A DNA stretch of 64,000 nucleotides, from NCBI RefSeq assembly GCF_036884655.1, contig NC_088345.1, positions 33,543,501-33,607,500 on the forward strand. The letters run 5' to 3'. The stretch is from Musa acuminata AAA Group (taxonomy: Eukaryota > Streptophyta > Magnoliopsida > Zingiberales > Musaceae). The notes under the pieces are model-generated. The model saw only the letters and a list, made by a program, of their open reading frames with translations. It was not told the origin of the DNA and did not search any database. The translations under genes and the position numbers were made by a program. Shown one piece after another: positions 53,715 to 64,000 of this stretch (position 1 is the stretch's first letter; the number at the start of each line of letters is the position of its first letter).

Positions 53715-55865
53715 TGTTAGGATCGAGAGCACTAAGAGGGGGGGGGGTGAATTAGTGCAGCGGAAATATTTTTAGCGATTAAAAACGAAAGCTGCGTTCG
53801 TTCGATAAAAACTATTTTAATGCAAAAGCCGATTCTAAGATTACTTATGATTAAGTGCAGTTTACGTTTAAACACAGTTAGTGTCTAAACGCAGTTTGCG
53901 TCTAAATGCAGATTGCGTCTAAACTCAGATTGCGTCTAAACTCAGATTGCGTCTAACCGCAGTTTGCGTCTAAGCGCAGATTGCGTCTAAGCGCAGTTTG
54001 TGTCTAAACACAGTTTGCGTCTAAGCGCAGTTTAAGCAGAAGTATAAAGACAATGTTCTTCTATTGTACAGCTCAAAAAGTGATCTGCAAAAAGCAGATT
54101 TACGTCTAAACGCAGATTTACGTCTAAACGTAGATTTACATCTAAACGCAGATTTACGTCTTAAATGCCGATTTACGTCTGAACTTTGAAACTCGTTTGT
54201 ATACTCGCAGAAGACAGTATGCAGTTGAAATCAAGACGTAAACGTAAACTGAAATATGATGATTGTGCGAGGAAAGCCGATTTACGTCTAAATGCAGTTT
54301 TACGTCTAAATGTTGAAACTCGTTCGTAAAATTGCAGAAGACAGTTTGCAGTTATAAATAGAATCAAAATGTGAATGTAAACTGCAAGGAAACTCGTTCG
54401 TAAAAGCGCAGAAGATAGTTCGCAGTTATAAATAGATTCAAGACGTAAATGTAAGCTGCAATGTAAAGATCGTACGAAAACACCTTTTGACGTCTGAATG
54501 CAGATTCGGAAAGATTAGAACTTAGAAACTTGTTCGTAAAAGCGCAGAGAGCAGTAGGTATGTAGGAGGTTTGCAGTAATGATAAAGTGCTCAAAATAAA
54601 CGTAAACCAGAGATTTAGAGTGGTACGGTCAGTCTTGACCTACTCCACTTTTGGCTTCCTCCACCGGCGAGGTCACCGACGTCAACTAGGGGCCTTCCTT
54701 CAATAGGAGAAGGCCAACTGCCCTTTTATAGTTTCTCTCCTTTTGACGGGCTCAGGAGACAACCCTTATAGATCCTTTCTCTCCTCTCTTTACAACTCAA
54801 GACTTGAAGAACAGAAAAGAGGAGAACTTTTGGACTTTAGACAAATTTGAGCTCTTAGAATCACTGAAAAGATCAAGAATTCGGTGTGGATCTGTATCCC
54901 TTCAGTGCTAAATGGGTGGGGTATTTATAGGACCCAACCCAACTCAAATTTGGAGCTCAAAACGATCAAATCCCGAAATTTCGGGATCAGGCAGTTGCAC
55001 CTCTTGACTGGAGAGGTTGCACCGCCTAGCAGAGCTCGAAGACCGAGCTCAGGCGGTGCCACCTCTCTGTCAGGGAGGTTGCACCGCCCAGTCTTGCTCG
55101 AAGACTGAGCTCAAGCGGTGCCACCTCTCTGTCAGGGAGGTTGCACCGCCCAATCTAGCTCGAAGACTGAGCTCAGGCGGTGCCACCTCTCTCTCAAGGA
55201 GGTTGCACCACCCAGTCTTGCTCGAAGACTGAGCTCAAGCGGTGCCACCTCCTGGCTGGGGAGGTTGCACCACCCAGTCTCGCTGGGAGGCTTAGCCCAG
55301 GCGGTGCCACCTTCTGGCCTAGGCGGTTGCACCTCCTGGTGCAATCAGGGTCCGAATGGTTAGCTCCATTCGGCCCAATTTCAATCTTTTCAGGGGCCCA
55401 ATTGGCCCAAGATTAAGCTAATGGGATCACCTCCCATTTTTCAACTTAATCAACATGCTAACTATGATTAAATCTAAGACAATTTCTGCAGCTTTGCTCC
55501 GATGCATCAATCGCTGCTTCCGGCGAGTTTCCGGCGAACTTCCGTCGATCATCCGATGAACCCTCGGTGATGCTCCTGCGGACTTCCGGCAAACTCCTGG
55601 ACTTTGCGACGATCCAATTGGCAAGTTTCGACGAGCTTCGCTTGGCAAGCTTCTGGACTTCTCGGATCTGTTCTCGCAAAACCTCCGACGACCGTCCGAA
55701 CTTCCGTCGAACTCTCGAACTCCCAACGTGATCATGAACTTGACTCCGGCGCAACTCCTGCTGCTTGTCTAAATTTCATCGTAGTTAATCCTGCACACTT
55801 ATCTCAACACATAGATTAGACATCAAATGACAATTGACTTCATCATCAAAATATGAGATTCAACA
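53715..55865 (-). repeat. 5' LTR of element C
   Basis: 2,151 bp. TATA-like box at 54922-54929, 18-20 bp R/U5 repeats about 53860-54190 (more units than in the 3' LTR), U3 modules about 54985-55345. Confidence 0.9.
54922..54929 (-). promoter_or_regulatory. TATA-like box of element C 5' LTR
   Basis: TATAAATA on the minus strand. This is the likely promoter for the genomic RNA of the one element here with complete coding capacity. Confidence 0.6.
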
Positions 55866-57087
55866 GGGAATGTGTGTGATTAGCTTATAAGGGCCTGATG
55901 AGTGTACTACGTAACCTCCCGCTTAAGCATTTTGGTCCGCCGTTGAGGACCAAAATGGAGTTATTGGCCAGTTAGCTCATCAGACCCGGGTCGTGAAATT
56001 TGGTATCAGAGCCGACCTAGCATTAGGGCAGGGTGAGAGGGCTGCAGTAGGAAAGGGCTACCCATGGATGGAGTCAGAGAACTCATCACGGCATGGAGCC
56101 ACCACTGAGTTAAACCTCACATGCACTATGCTAGGGTTCGATCTGGGATTTGTCGGGCCTTGCCGAGGACGTCAAGCTAATTGAGTTGGGGATAATGTCA
56201 TATCCCATAGCATTTTGGTCCGCCGTTGAGGACCAAAATGGAGTTATTGGCCAGTTTGCTCATCAGACCCGGGTCGTGACATTTGGTATCAGAGCCGACC
56301 TAGCATTAGGGCAGGGTGAGAGGGCTGCAGTAGGAAAGGGCTACCCGTGGATGGAGTCAGAGAACTCATCACGGCGTGGAGCCACCACTGAGTTAAACCT
56401 CACATGCACTATGCTAGGGTTCGATCTGGGATATGTCGGGCCTTGACGAGGACGTCAAGCTAATTGAGTTGGGGATAGTGTAATATCCCATTAGTCCCAC
56501 ATCGGAAGTGGGGAATATGTGTGATTAGCTTATAAGGGCCTAATGAGTGTACTACATAACCTCCCGCTTAAGCATTTTGGTCCGCCGTTGAGGACCAAAA
56601 TGGAATTATTGGCCAGTTAGCTCATCAGACCCGGGTCGTGACATTTGGTATCAGAGCCGACCTAGCATTAGGGCAGGGTGAGAGGGCTGTAGTAGAAAAG
56701 GGCTACCCATGGATGTAGTCAGAGAACTCATCACGGCGTGGAGCCACCACTGAGTTAAACCTCACATGCACTATGCTAGGGTTCGATCTGGGTTATGTTC
56801 GACCTTGACGAGGACGTCAAGCTAATTGAGTTGGGGATAGTGTAATATCCCATTAGTCCCACATCGGAAGTGGGGAATGTGTATGATTAGCTTATAAGGG
56901 CCTGATGAGTGTAGTACGTAACCTCCCGCTTAAGCATTTTGGTTTGCCGTTGAGGACCAAAATGGAGTTATTGGCCAGTTAGCTCATCAGACCCGGGTCG
57001 TAACCTCCCGCTTAAGCATTTTGGTTTGCCGTTGAGGACCAAAATGGAGTTATTGGCCAGTTAGCTCATCAGACCCGGGTCGTGACA
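55866..57087 (+). mobile_element. TRIM array continued, right of element C
   Basis: Begins GGGAATGTGTGTG, the exact continuation of the LTR cut at 46141. It contains three primer-site interiors (near 56000, 56283, 56643), full and partial LTRs, and a duplicated LTR end (56924-57087). It stops at GTGACA where the truncated LTR of element D begins. Confidence 0.87.
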
Positions 57088-58016
57088 TATAAATACCCCA
57101 CCCATTCAGCACTGAAAGCACAGATCACACACACGAAATCTTGCTGTCTTTCTGTGATTCTTAGAGCTCAAAACTGTTAGTTCTCCTCTTTCTATTCTTC
57201 AAAGTTTGAATTGTAAAGAGAGGAGAGAAAACTTCTGTAAGGGTTGTCTCCTAAGCCCTTAAAAAGGAGTGAATCTGTAAGAGGGTGGTTGGCCTTCGCC
57301 AATTGAAGGGAAGGCTTCTAGTTGACGTCGGTGACCTCGTCGGTGGAGGAAGCCAAAAGCGGAGTAGGTCAAGACTGACCGAACCACTCTAAATCTCTGG
57401 TTTGCTTTTATTTTGAGCACTTTATCATTACTGCAAACCTCCTACATAGCTACTGCTCTCTGCGCTTTTACGAACAAGTTTCTAAGTTCTGATCTTTCCG
57501 AATCTGCATTCAGACGTAAATCGATGTTTTCGTACGATCTTTACATTGCAGTTTACACTTACGTTTTGATTCCATTTATAACTGCAAACTGCCTTCTGCG
57601 CTTTTACGAACGAGTGTCTAAGTTCAGATCTTTCCGAATCTGCGTTTAGACATAAACTACGTTTTGACGTAAAATTGTGTTTAGATGCAAACTGCACTTA
57701 GACGCAATCTGCGCTTATACGCAAACTGCGCTTAGACGCAATCTGAGCTTAGACGCAAACTGCACTTAGATGCAAACTGCGCTTAGACGCAATCTGCATT
57801 TCGACGCAAACTGCATTTAGACGCAAACTGCGTAAACTGCGCTTAGACGCAAACTGTGTTTAGACGTAAACTGCACTTAATCATAAGTAATCTTAGAATC
57901 GGCTTTTGCATCAAAATAATTTTTATCGAACGAACGTAGCTTTCATTTTTAATCGCTGAAAGATTTCCGCTGCACTAATTAACCCCCCCCCCCTCTTAGT
58001 GCTCTCGATCCTAACA
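57088..58016 (+). repeat. 5' LTR of element D, U3 missing
   Basis: Begins exactly at the TATA-like TATAAATACCCC and ends CTAACA at 58016. The whole U3 (about 1.27 kb in the 3' LTR) is absent. R/U5 carries the 18-20 bp repeat on this strand (about 57640-57880). Confidence 0.87.
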
Positions 58017-58018
58017 AT

Positions 58019-58030
58019 TGGTATCAGAGC
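58019..58030 (+). other. Primer binding site of element D
   Basis: TGGTATCAGAGC two bases after the LTR end CCTAACA. Confidence 0.9.
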
Positions 58031-58066
58031 GGGGTATTTCTCATTTCGGATTTACACCCGAGAGAA

Positions 58067-58981
58067 ATGGCTCTTCAAGAGGGCTTTTCGGTCTTTCATC
58101 CATCGTTCTTTAACGGATTGGACTACACTTATTGGAAAACTCGAATGAGAGTTTTCTTGATTTCTCTAAATCTGGATTTATGGAATATCGTTGAAAACGG
58201 TTTTCAACTTCCCTCTAAACCGATGAACGAATGGTCGGATTTAGAGAAGAAGTATTTTTCTTTAAACGCAAAGGCTATGAATGCCTTATTTTGCGCTTTG
58301 GACAAAAATGAGTTCAATCGGGTTTATTTGTGCGAAACGGCTTTCGCTATTTGGCGCACTCTTGAAATCACGCACGAGGGAACTAGTAGAGTCAAAGACT
58401 CGAAAGTTAATATTTTACTGCATGATTTCGAGCTTTTTCATATGAAACCAAGCGAAACCGTTGTTGACATGTACACCCGTTTTACGGATGTCGTCAATGG
58501 TTTAAAATCACTTGGTAAAAGCTTTTGGGATTTTGAACTCGTTAACAAAGTTTTACGCTCACTTTATAAAACTTGGGATTCAAAAGTAACTGCTATTCAA
58601 GAATCGAAAAACTTGAACCAATTTCCACTTGAAGAACTAATTGGTTCATTGATCACATATGAAATGACGTGCAATGCACGTGAAGAACTTAAGAACCACC
58701 TTCCAAAGAGCAGGAAGGATTTGGGACATAGAACATTTGAAGACCACTCGAGCATAAGCTCAAGTGATGGTGAACTTAAACTACGAATGAAACAAAAATT
58801 AAAAAGTAAAAAGAACGGTACTACTTGCTTTGAACGCAAGAAGAAGAACAAAAATTGGGATGAATCGAGCTCCTCCAAAGACGAGGAGAAAATAAAAAAA
58901 GGCGAGGTGGCAAACTACGCCTTTACGTCTTTTGACGCTGAGGTAATCAAAATGCCGTTAATTTACTTTGAAATTACATAA
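58067..58981 (+). CDS. gag: Truncated gag of element D, zinc knuckle lost
   Basis: 304 codons from an ATG ~36 bp after the primer site. Residues ~10-215 align with the UBN2-type capsid domain of the B and C gags (YWKTRMRVFLISLNL, AMNALFCALDKNEFNRV, TRFTDVVNGLKSLGKSF, FPLEELIGSLITYEM). Where those have the first zinc knuckle, this has TCFERKKKNKNWDE: one Cys is left and the rest is gone, apparently by an in-frame deletion. The protein ends early, so the second knuckle is absent. It could perhaps still assemble particles but should bind RNA poorly. Confidence 0.8.
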   Translation: MALQEGFSVFHPSFFNGLDYTYWKTRMRVFLISLNLDLWNIVENGFQLPSKPMNEWSDLEKKYFSLNAKAMNALFCALDKNEFNRVYLCETAFAIWRTLEITHEGTSRVKDSKVNILLHDFELFHMKPSETVVDMYTRFTDVVNGLKSLGKSFWDFELVNKVLRSLYKTWDSKVTAIQESKNLNQFPLEELIGSLITYEMTCNAREELKNHLPKSRKDLGHRTFEDHSSISSSDGELKLRMKQKLKSKKNGTTCFERKKKNKNWDESSSSKDEEKIKKGEVANYAFTSFDAEVIKMPLIYFEIT

Positions 58982-60400
58982 TGATTTTCATAATGCATTC
59001 TTCTTTTTTTTCTTAAAAATTGCATGTTTAATAATTTTATAATGAAAATAGAAAAAATTAGGAATCATGCTTATCATTCTAGTAATTTTGAAAATAATCA
59101 TTTAAATTGCTTGCTTATGATAAACAAAATGATTTTGATTAAAAATACATTATGAAATCATGCTATATGTGGTTGAGAAGTAATAATGTGTATCATGTTA
59201 ATTTCCATTGTTATTTCTCGATTTTGAGTAAATGAAATCATGAATCTATTTATGTTATAAATTTTGTGAGCCATAAAAATGATTTTGATAATTTAAAATT
59301 GAAATAAGTTTTATCAAAATCATGATCTTGATTTATCAAATTGAATGAATTGAAAATGAATGATGATTTTTCTCTTGAATGATTGTGACTTGTATTCCTT
59401 GTATTCATGATATGATTTTTATGCAATTATTTGTACTCATGAAATATTTATCTCATCACCCAATTATTTCTTTTTCAATATTCCTCAAGTGATGATATGA
59501 ATGCACGAGATATTCATGAATTTATTTTGATGTATGCAAATGAGAAGCTTCGATCATGCATGGTAGGATGCAATGTGACAAATTAATACCATGATGATTT
59601 GAAATATTTATGATTTGGAATGATGCATATGCTTTTTATTATGATAATGTATTATGTGTATCATGAATGCTTAAAAAAAATTAAATAAATAAATGTTTAT
59701 ATCATGTTAGATGGTTTTACATATTATGCATGATAAGCTATAGTGATGAGTGAAACAATGATTGAAATAATATGAATGATGATTTGGAATCATGCATATA
59801 ATAATGAGTTTATATGTTCTGAAAATGTGTATGTTTTAATTTGAAAATATAATGATGCACAAATGAGATTGATACTAACCTTTGTCATGATTTAAAAATT
59901 GATGTAAAGGGTTTTTCCCTTCTTTTTGACAATGACAAAAGGGGAGATAGCTAGCTTGCATAATTCAAGAAGAAAGCAAAAATTGCACTTCTCAAAAGAG
60001 AAGAAATTGCTATCTTGAACATCACTAAGAAGTGCTATCTTGCAAATCTCAAGACACACAATTGCAATCATGCAAAATTTGTAATTTTACACATCATTAA
60101 AATTTATGATGCTTTGGTGATTATGCATGTTCTAAAATGTTATAAAATTCACTAGCTTGCATGATGTAGAACTTAGCTATATTGAACATCACCAAGGAAT
60201 GCTATCTTGCCTATCTCAAGAAGCAAAAAGTTAACTTGCACATCTAGCAAAACTTATATTTCAAGAAGCAAGAGTTGCTTTCTTGAACATCTCAAAATTG
60301 CTAGCTTGAGGGCCTTAAAATGTAGAAATTTTTTGCTAGCTTGTATATGGTAAACTTGCTATCATACTACCATGATAATAAGCATGTTTTACCATCATGA
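58982..60400 (+). other. AT-rich non-coding interior of element D, first part
   Basis: About 1.4 kb where pol would be expected; no protease, integrase, RT or RNase H text in any frame. From ~59950 it has degenerate repeats of the type GCTAGCTTGCAT and AAGAAGCAAGAGTTGC. A purine tract GACAAAAGGGGAGATA stands at 59935-59950. Confidence 0.65.
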
Positions 60401-61941
60401 TTGTAATTGAATATCTCTAGTAAAACCTTGTCCGAATGTATGAAAGTGTCAAATTTCATTTTCGGACTTCTTGATCCTAACAATTGGATTTTCTTGATAC
60501 ATTATCCTCTTCCAAACTTAACAAGCATATGTCATATCTAGTTTAATTCACATCATTGATTTTTGACATATGGAATCATCTAGCAAATGCACTTATCATG
60601 TGAAAAATATTTTTCGAGAAACATATTTGATGGTTCCCTCTTATAAAAGGAAGATATTTTTACATACAAGGATTTGACTCACTTACATATCTTAATCCTT
60701 GCAAAAATGAAGTGTGCTTTAATATCTTATCGATTTGAACTTCACATATGACTTTCCTCCTTCATGTAAAAAGATAACAAATAAAAAGGAAGAAGCAATA
60801 AAAGCTATCTCCATGTCATGTTTTCCTCGAGATGTTTGCATAACTGGTATCCTATCACTCACTGTTGGAAAATGACATGAACCAACTTATGGCATCGCAC
60901 TTATATTTAAAATTTGCTTATATCGTTCTCCTTGTTGTTGATGACAAAGGAGGAGAAATATATGAATTGATATGTTTGCTATCACTAATGGTTGCTATCA
61001 CTGATGCTATGATTAGGCCATACTTGCATCACCAAGAAATATATGATTGCTATCATTGCTATTGCTATATGCCCTGTATCAAGATATCAAACAAAAATTT
61101 GCATCGTACGAGCTGATATCTTACCATGTGATGCAATGCTACACTTGCTAAAATATTCGAAATGTGTACATCATGAAATGATATCAAAATCTTGCTTCAC
61201 AGCTTTATATGTCGATATTATGCCATATGATGAAATGCTACAATTGATAAACACTTGAAATAGTTGTGTTACGATATCAAAATCTAACACTGCAAAGGAA
61301 GCAAAAATTTGCTAGCTTGCAACTTGCATATTTCAAGAAGCAAGAGTTGCCTTCTTGAATATCTCTAAACTGCTAGCTTGCAAGTTCTAAAATGTTGTAA
61401 CATTGCTATCTTGCATGTGCTATCTTGTATGCCGTAAAACTTGCATATCTAAAACTTGATAGCTTGAATGTTCTAAGCATGATGTAACATTTGCTAAATT
61501 TTCTAGCTTCAAACTTGCATGATGGTAACAATAGATATTATGTTTTTCATGCAATAAGTTAAACTTACATCACAAACACTTGATTGTGGTACTTCTCCTT
61601 TTTGTTGATGACAAAGGGGGAGAAGTATTTGATGACATGACATGTTATGCATAAGTTTATGCATAAGTTCATGATAACGTGTTGCAAGTATTCATGATGA
61701 ATATTGCAATGCTTGAATCCAGTTAGAATTCATGGTTCTATCAATATGGCATATTGATAGGGGGAGTTTGTTTAAACTCTGGGAGTTAAGGTTAACTCCG
61801 TTTATGATGACATGTTGCTTAGATTTTTGAATCTAAGAGTTTCTATCAATATGGCATATTGATAGGGGGAGTTTGTTTAAACTCCGGGAGTTAAGTTTAA
61901 CTCCGTCATCAAGTAGTTGTCATCATCAAAAAAGGGGAGAT
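60401..61941 (+). other. Sirevirus-type 3' region of element D with repeated purine tracts
   Basis: Homologous in part to the 3' region of element C (CTTGTCCGAATG near 60430; 61080-61240 matches 48465-48620). Purine motifs with GATGACAAAGG-GGAGAA stand at about 60940-60958 and 61608-61625, and the final tract AAAAAAGGGGAGATT (61927-61941) abuts the LTR. A segment of about 110 bp starting at a GGCATATTGATAGGGGGAGT phrase (61746 and 61854) is duplicated. No credible gene. Confidence 0.7.
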
Positions 61942-64000
61942 TGTTGAATCTCGTATTTTGATGATGAAACTACTTGATATATGTTTATGATTTAATCTGT
62001 GTTTTGAGTGACGCAGGGTGCTTCGATCAAGATGAGACAATTAAAGCAGGAACATCATGTTGTGCCGGAAGAACATGTCAGAAGATTGGACGTCAGGCCG
62101 GTGGATCGGTCGACGTATCGACAGAAGGCTTCGGGCCGTGGACTCGGGCATCGGGCCAAGAAGAGCGAGTATTGTGCCAAGGATATCGGAGTTGCGGAGT
62201 CAATTGGCCAATTGGGCAATAGGCTACAGGAAAGGACGATGCGCCGAAGAATCGGACGAAGCGTCGAGGGACCAATGACATGTCGGACAACTTGGTTAAT
62301 TGCTTAGGATTAATTGTCTCGATCGAAGTTTTTGTTTTGAGTGTGCAGGATTGACTACGATGAAAGTAAGACATGCAGCAGGAGTTGCGCCGGAGTCATG
62401 ACAATGATCACGTTGGGAGTTCGAGAGCTCGACGGAAGTTCGGACAGTCGTCGGAGATTCTACGGGAACAAATCCGAGAAGTCCAGAAACTTGCCAAAGG
62501 ATCTCGTCAAAACTTGCCAAGTGGATCATCGCAGTCCAGGAGTTTGCTGGAAGTCCGCAGGAGCATCACCGAGGGTTCATCGGATGATCGACGGAAGTTC
62601 GCCGGAAACTCACCGGAAGAAGCGAGTGACGCACCGAAGCAAGCTGCAGAATATGTCTTAGGAAATAATCGTAGTTAGCACTTTGATTAAGTTAGAAATG
62701 GGAGGTAATCCCATTAGCTTAATCCTGGGGCAATTGGGCCCCTGAAGAACTCAAATTGGGTCGAATGGTTCAACCCATTCGGACCCAGGTTGCTGTGGGA
62801 GGTGCAACCGCCCAGGCAGGGAGGTAGCACCGCCCAGGCTATGTCTCCCAGCGAGACTGGGCGGTGCAACCGCCCCAGCCAAGAGGTGCAACCGCCCAGG
62901 GCTTAGTCTCCGAGCGAGACTGGGCGGTGCAACCTCCTCTGTCAGGAGGTAGCACCGCCAGAGCTCAAGTTTCGAGCTCTGCCAGGCGGTGCAACCTCTC
63001 CAGTCAGGCGATGCAACCGCTTGAGCTCGGTCATCGAGCTCTGGCAGAGAGGTGCAACCGCCCCTGACAGAGGTAGCACCGCCCAGAGGCTGAGTCTTCG
63101 AGCTCTGCCAGGCGGTGCAACCGCCCCAGTCAAGAGGTGCAACCGCCTGATCCCGGAATTTCGGGATTTGATCGTTTTGAGCTCTAAATTTGAACTGGGT
63201 TGGGGCCTATAAATACCCCACCCATTCAGCACTGAAAGCATAGATCACACACACGAAATCTTGCTATCTTTCTGTGATTCTTAGAGCTCAAAACTATTAG
63301 TTCTCCTCTTTCTGTTCTTTAAAGTTTGAATTGTAAAGAGAGGAGAGAAAACTTCTGTAAGGGTTGTCTCCTAAGCCCTTAAAAAGGAGTGAATCTGTAA
63401 GAGGGTGGTTGGCCTACACCTATTGAAGGAAGGCTTCTTGTTGACATCGGTGACCTCGTCGATGGAGGAAGCCAAAAGTGGAGTAGGTCAAGACTGACCG
63501 AACCACTCTAAATCTCTGGTTTGCTTTTATTTTGAGCACTTTATCATTACTGCAAACCTCCTAGATAGCTACTGCTCTCTGCGCTTTTACGAACAAGTTT
63601 CTAAGTTCTGATCTTTCCGAATCTGCATTCAGACGTAAATCGGTGCTTTCGTACGATCTTTACATTGCAATTTACACTTACGTTTTGATTCCATTTATAA
63701 CTACAAAATGCCTTCTGTGCTTTTACGAACGAGTGTCTATGTTCAGATCTTTCCGAATCTGCGTTTTGACGTAAAACTGTGTTTAGACGCAAACTGCACT
63801 TAGACGCAATCTGCGCTTAGACACAAACTACGCTTAGACGCAAACTACGCTTAGATGCAATCTGAGCTTAGACGCAAACTGCGCCTAGATGCAAACTGCG
63901 CTTAGACGCAATCTGCATTTAGACGCAAACTGCATTTAGACGCAAACTGCGTAAACTACGCTTAGACGCAAACTGTGTTTAGACGTAAACTGCACTTAAT
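61942..64000 (+). repeat. 3' LTR of element D (cut by window end)
   Basis: Starts TGTTGAATCTCG after the polypurine tract. U3 has the GGTGCAACCGCC modules (about 62795-63150), the TATA-like box is at 63208-63215, and the R/U5 repeat starts near 63760 and runs to the end. Confidence 0.88.
63208..63215 (+). promoter_or_regulatory. TATA-like box of element D 3' LTR
   Basis: TATAAATA followed by CCCCACCCATTCAGCACTGA, the plus-strand form of the box in elements A-C. The D 5' LTR is truncated exactly at this point. Confidence 0.6.

Larger units (their letters stand above)
46142..55865 (-). mobile_element. Element C, complete Sirevirus-like Copia retrotransposon
   Basis: A 9,724 bp minus-strand element: 5' LTR 53715-55865, primer site 53701-53712, gag 53663-52080, pol from just beyond the gag stop to 49038, a non-coding 3' region with a purine-tract relic, polypurine tract at 48207-48222, and 3' LTR 46142-48206. 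It is flanked on both sides by GGGAA (46137-46141 and 55866-55870), a 5 bp target duplication. Removing it restores a continuous TRIM LTR, so it inserted after the array formed. Intact frames and similar LTRs suggest fairly recent insertion. LTR lengths differ (2,151 and 2,065 bp), mainly from repeat-number changes. Confidence 0.92.
57088..64000 (+). mobile_element. Element D, gag-only Sirevirus derivative (runs off the window)
   Basis: Plus-strand element with 5' LTR fragment 57088-58016, primer site, a gag-like frame, about 3 kb of AT-rich non-coding sequence without pol, purine tracts and a 3' LTR from 61942 to beyond 64000. It belongs to the same superfamily as A-C by LTR ends, repeats, primer site and 3' region, but its gag differs clearly. 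With gag but no pol it resembles the TR-GAG class of non-autonomous elements. Confidence 0.82.

Noticed and set aside
61974..62678. Frames of 70-106 codons at the start of the D 3' LTR, also in the other LTR copies
   Set aside because: They lie within U3, are not preserved in the same frame between copies and overlap on both strands.

Overview
The window is plant nuclear DNA made almost entirely of repeats. It holds a decayed tandem 5S rRNA gene array broken up by LTR retrotransposons, followed by a retroelement-dense block. The 5S sequence is flowering-plant type (119 bp, T-run terminators, internal control region). The retroelements are plant Copia (Sirevirus-like) and Ty3/Gypsy (Tekay/Del-like chromovirus) with initiator-tRNA-Met primer sites. 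I cannot name the species. A monocot is a weak guess only. No host protein-coding gene is supportable; most open frames here are chance frames in repeats.

Layout. 1-6866: two Sirevirus-type elements on the minus strand, called A (partial gag, PBS, 5' LTR) and B (gag, PBS, 5' LTR); B's LTR abuts the 5S array. 6867-16871 and 21289-26550: 36 recognisable plus-strand 5S copies, canonical period 426 bp (119 bp gene plus 307 bp spacer). The array is interrupted by an unidentified transposon-like fragment F (11574-12355) and by a 4.4 kb non-coding LTR element E (16872-21288). 26551-32478: a dead minus-strand Gypsy element with gag, protease, RT, RNase H, integrase and a chromodomain-like tail. 32314-34793: minus-strand tandem array of a 527 bp TRIM-like element (LTR 165 bp, internal 197 bp, LTR 165 bp). 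34794-38281: plus-strand Gypsy remnant with the end of pol, a polypurine tract and a single 3.4 kb LTR containing a GA-rich tract. 38282-39060: its degenerate leader and gag. 39061-46141 and 55866-57087: plus-strand TRIM array of about two dozen units, split by a complete Sirevirus, element C (46142-55865, target duplication GGGAA). 57088-64000: a plus-strand Sirevirus derivative, element D, with gag only, no pol, a truncated 5' LTR, and a 3' LTR that runs off the window.

How the parts relate. Element C is the only element with essentially complete coding capacity and could have supplied proteins to relatives such as D. The TRIM-like repeat shares its LTR ends and primer site with the Gypsy elements and looks like their miniature non-autonomous derivative. 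The most notable signals are these: both retroelements with a readable junction in the 5S array entered at the same spacer position, about 49 bp upstream of a 5S start; the TRIM has grown into two oppositely oriented shared-LTR arrays, every full LTR of which carries an 11 bp-arm hairpin; and gag and pol of the Sirevirus lineage are separated by one in-frame stop that differs in type between copies. The 5S array has no consensus copy and shows many CpG-decay type changes, so it is probably not the main functional 5S locus.
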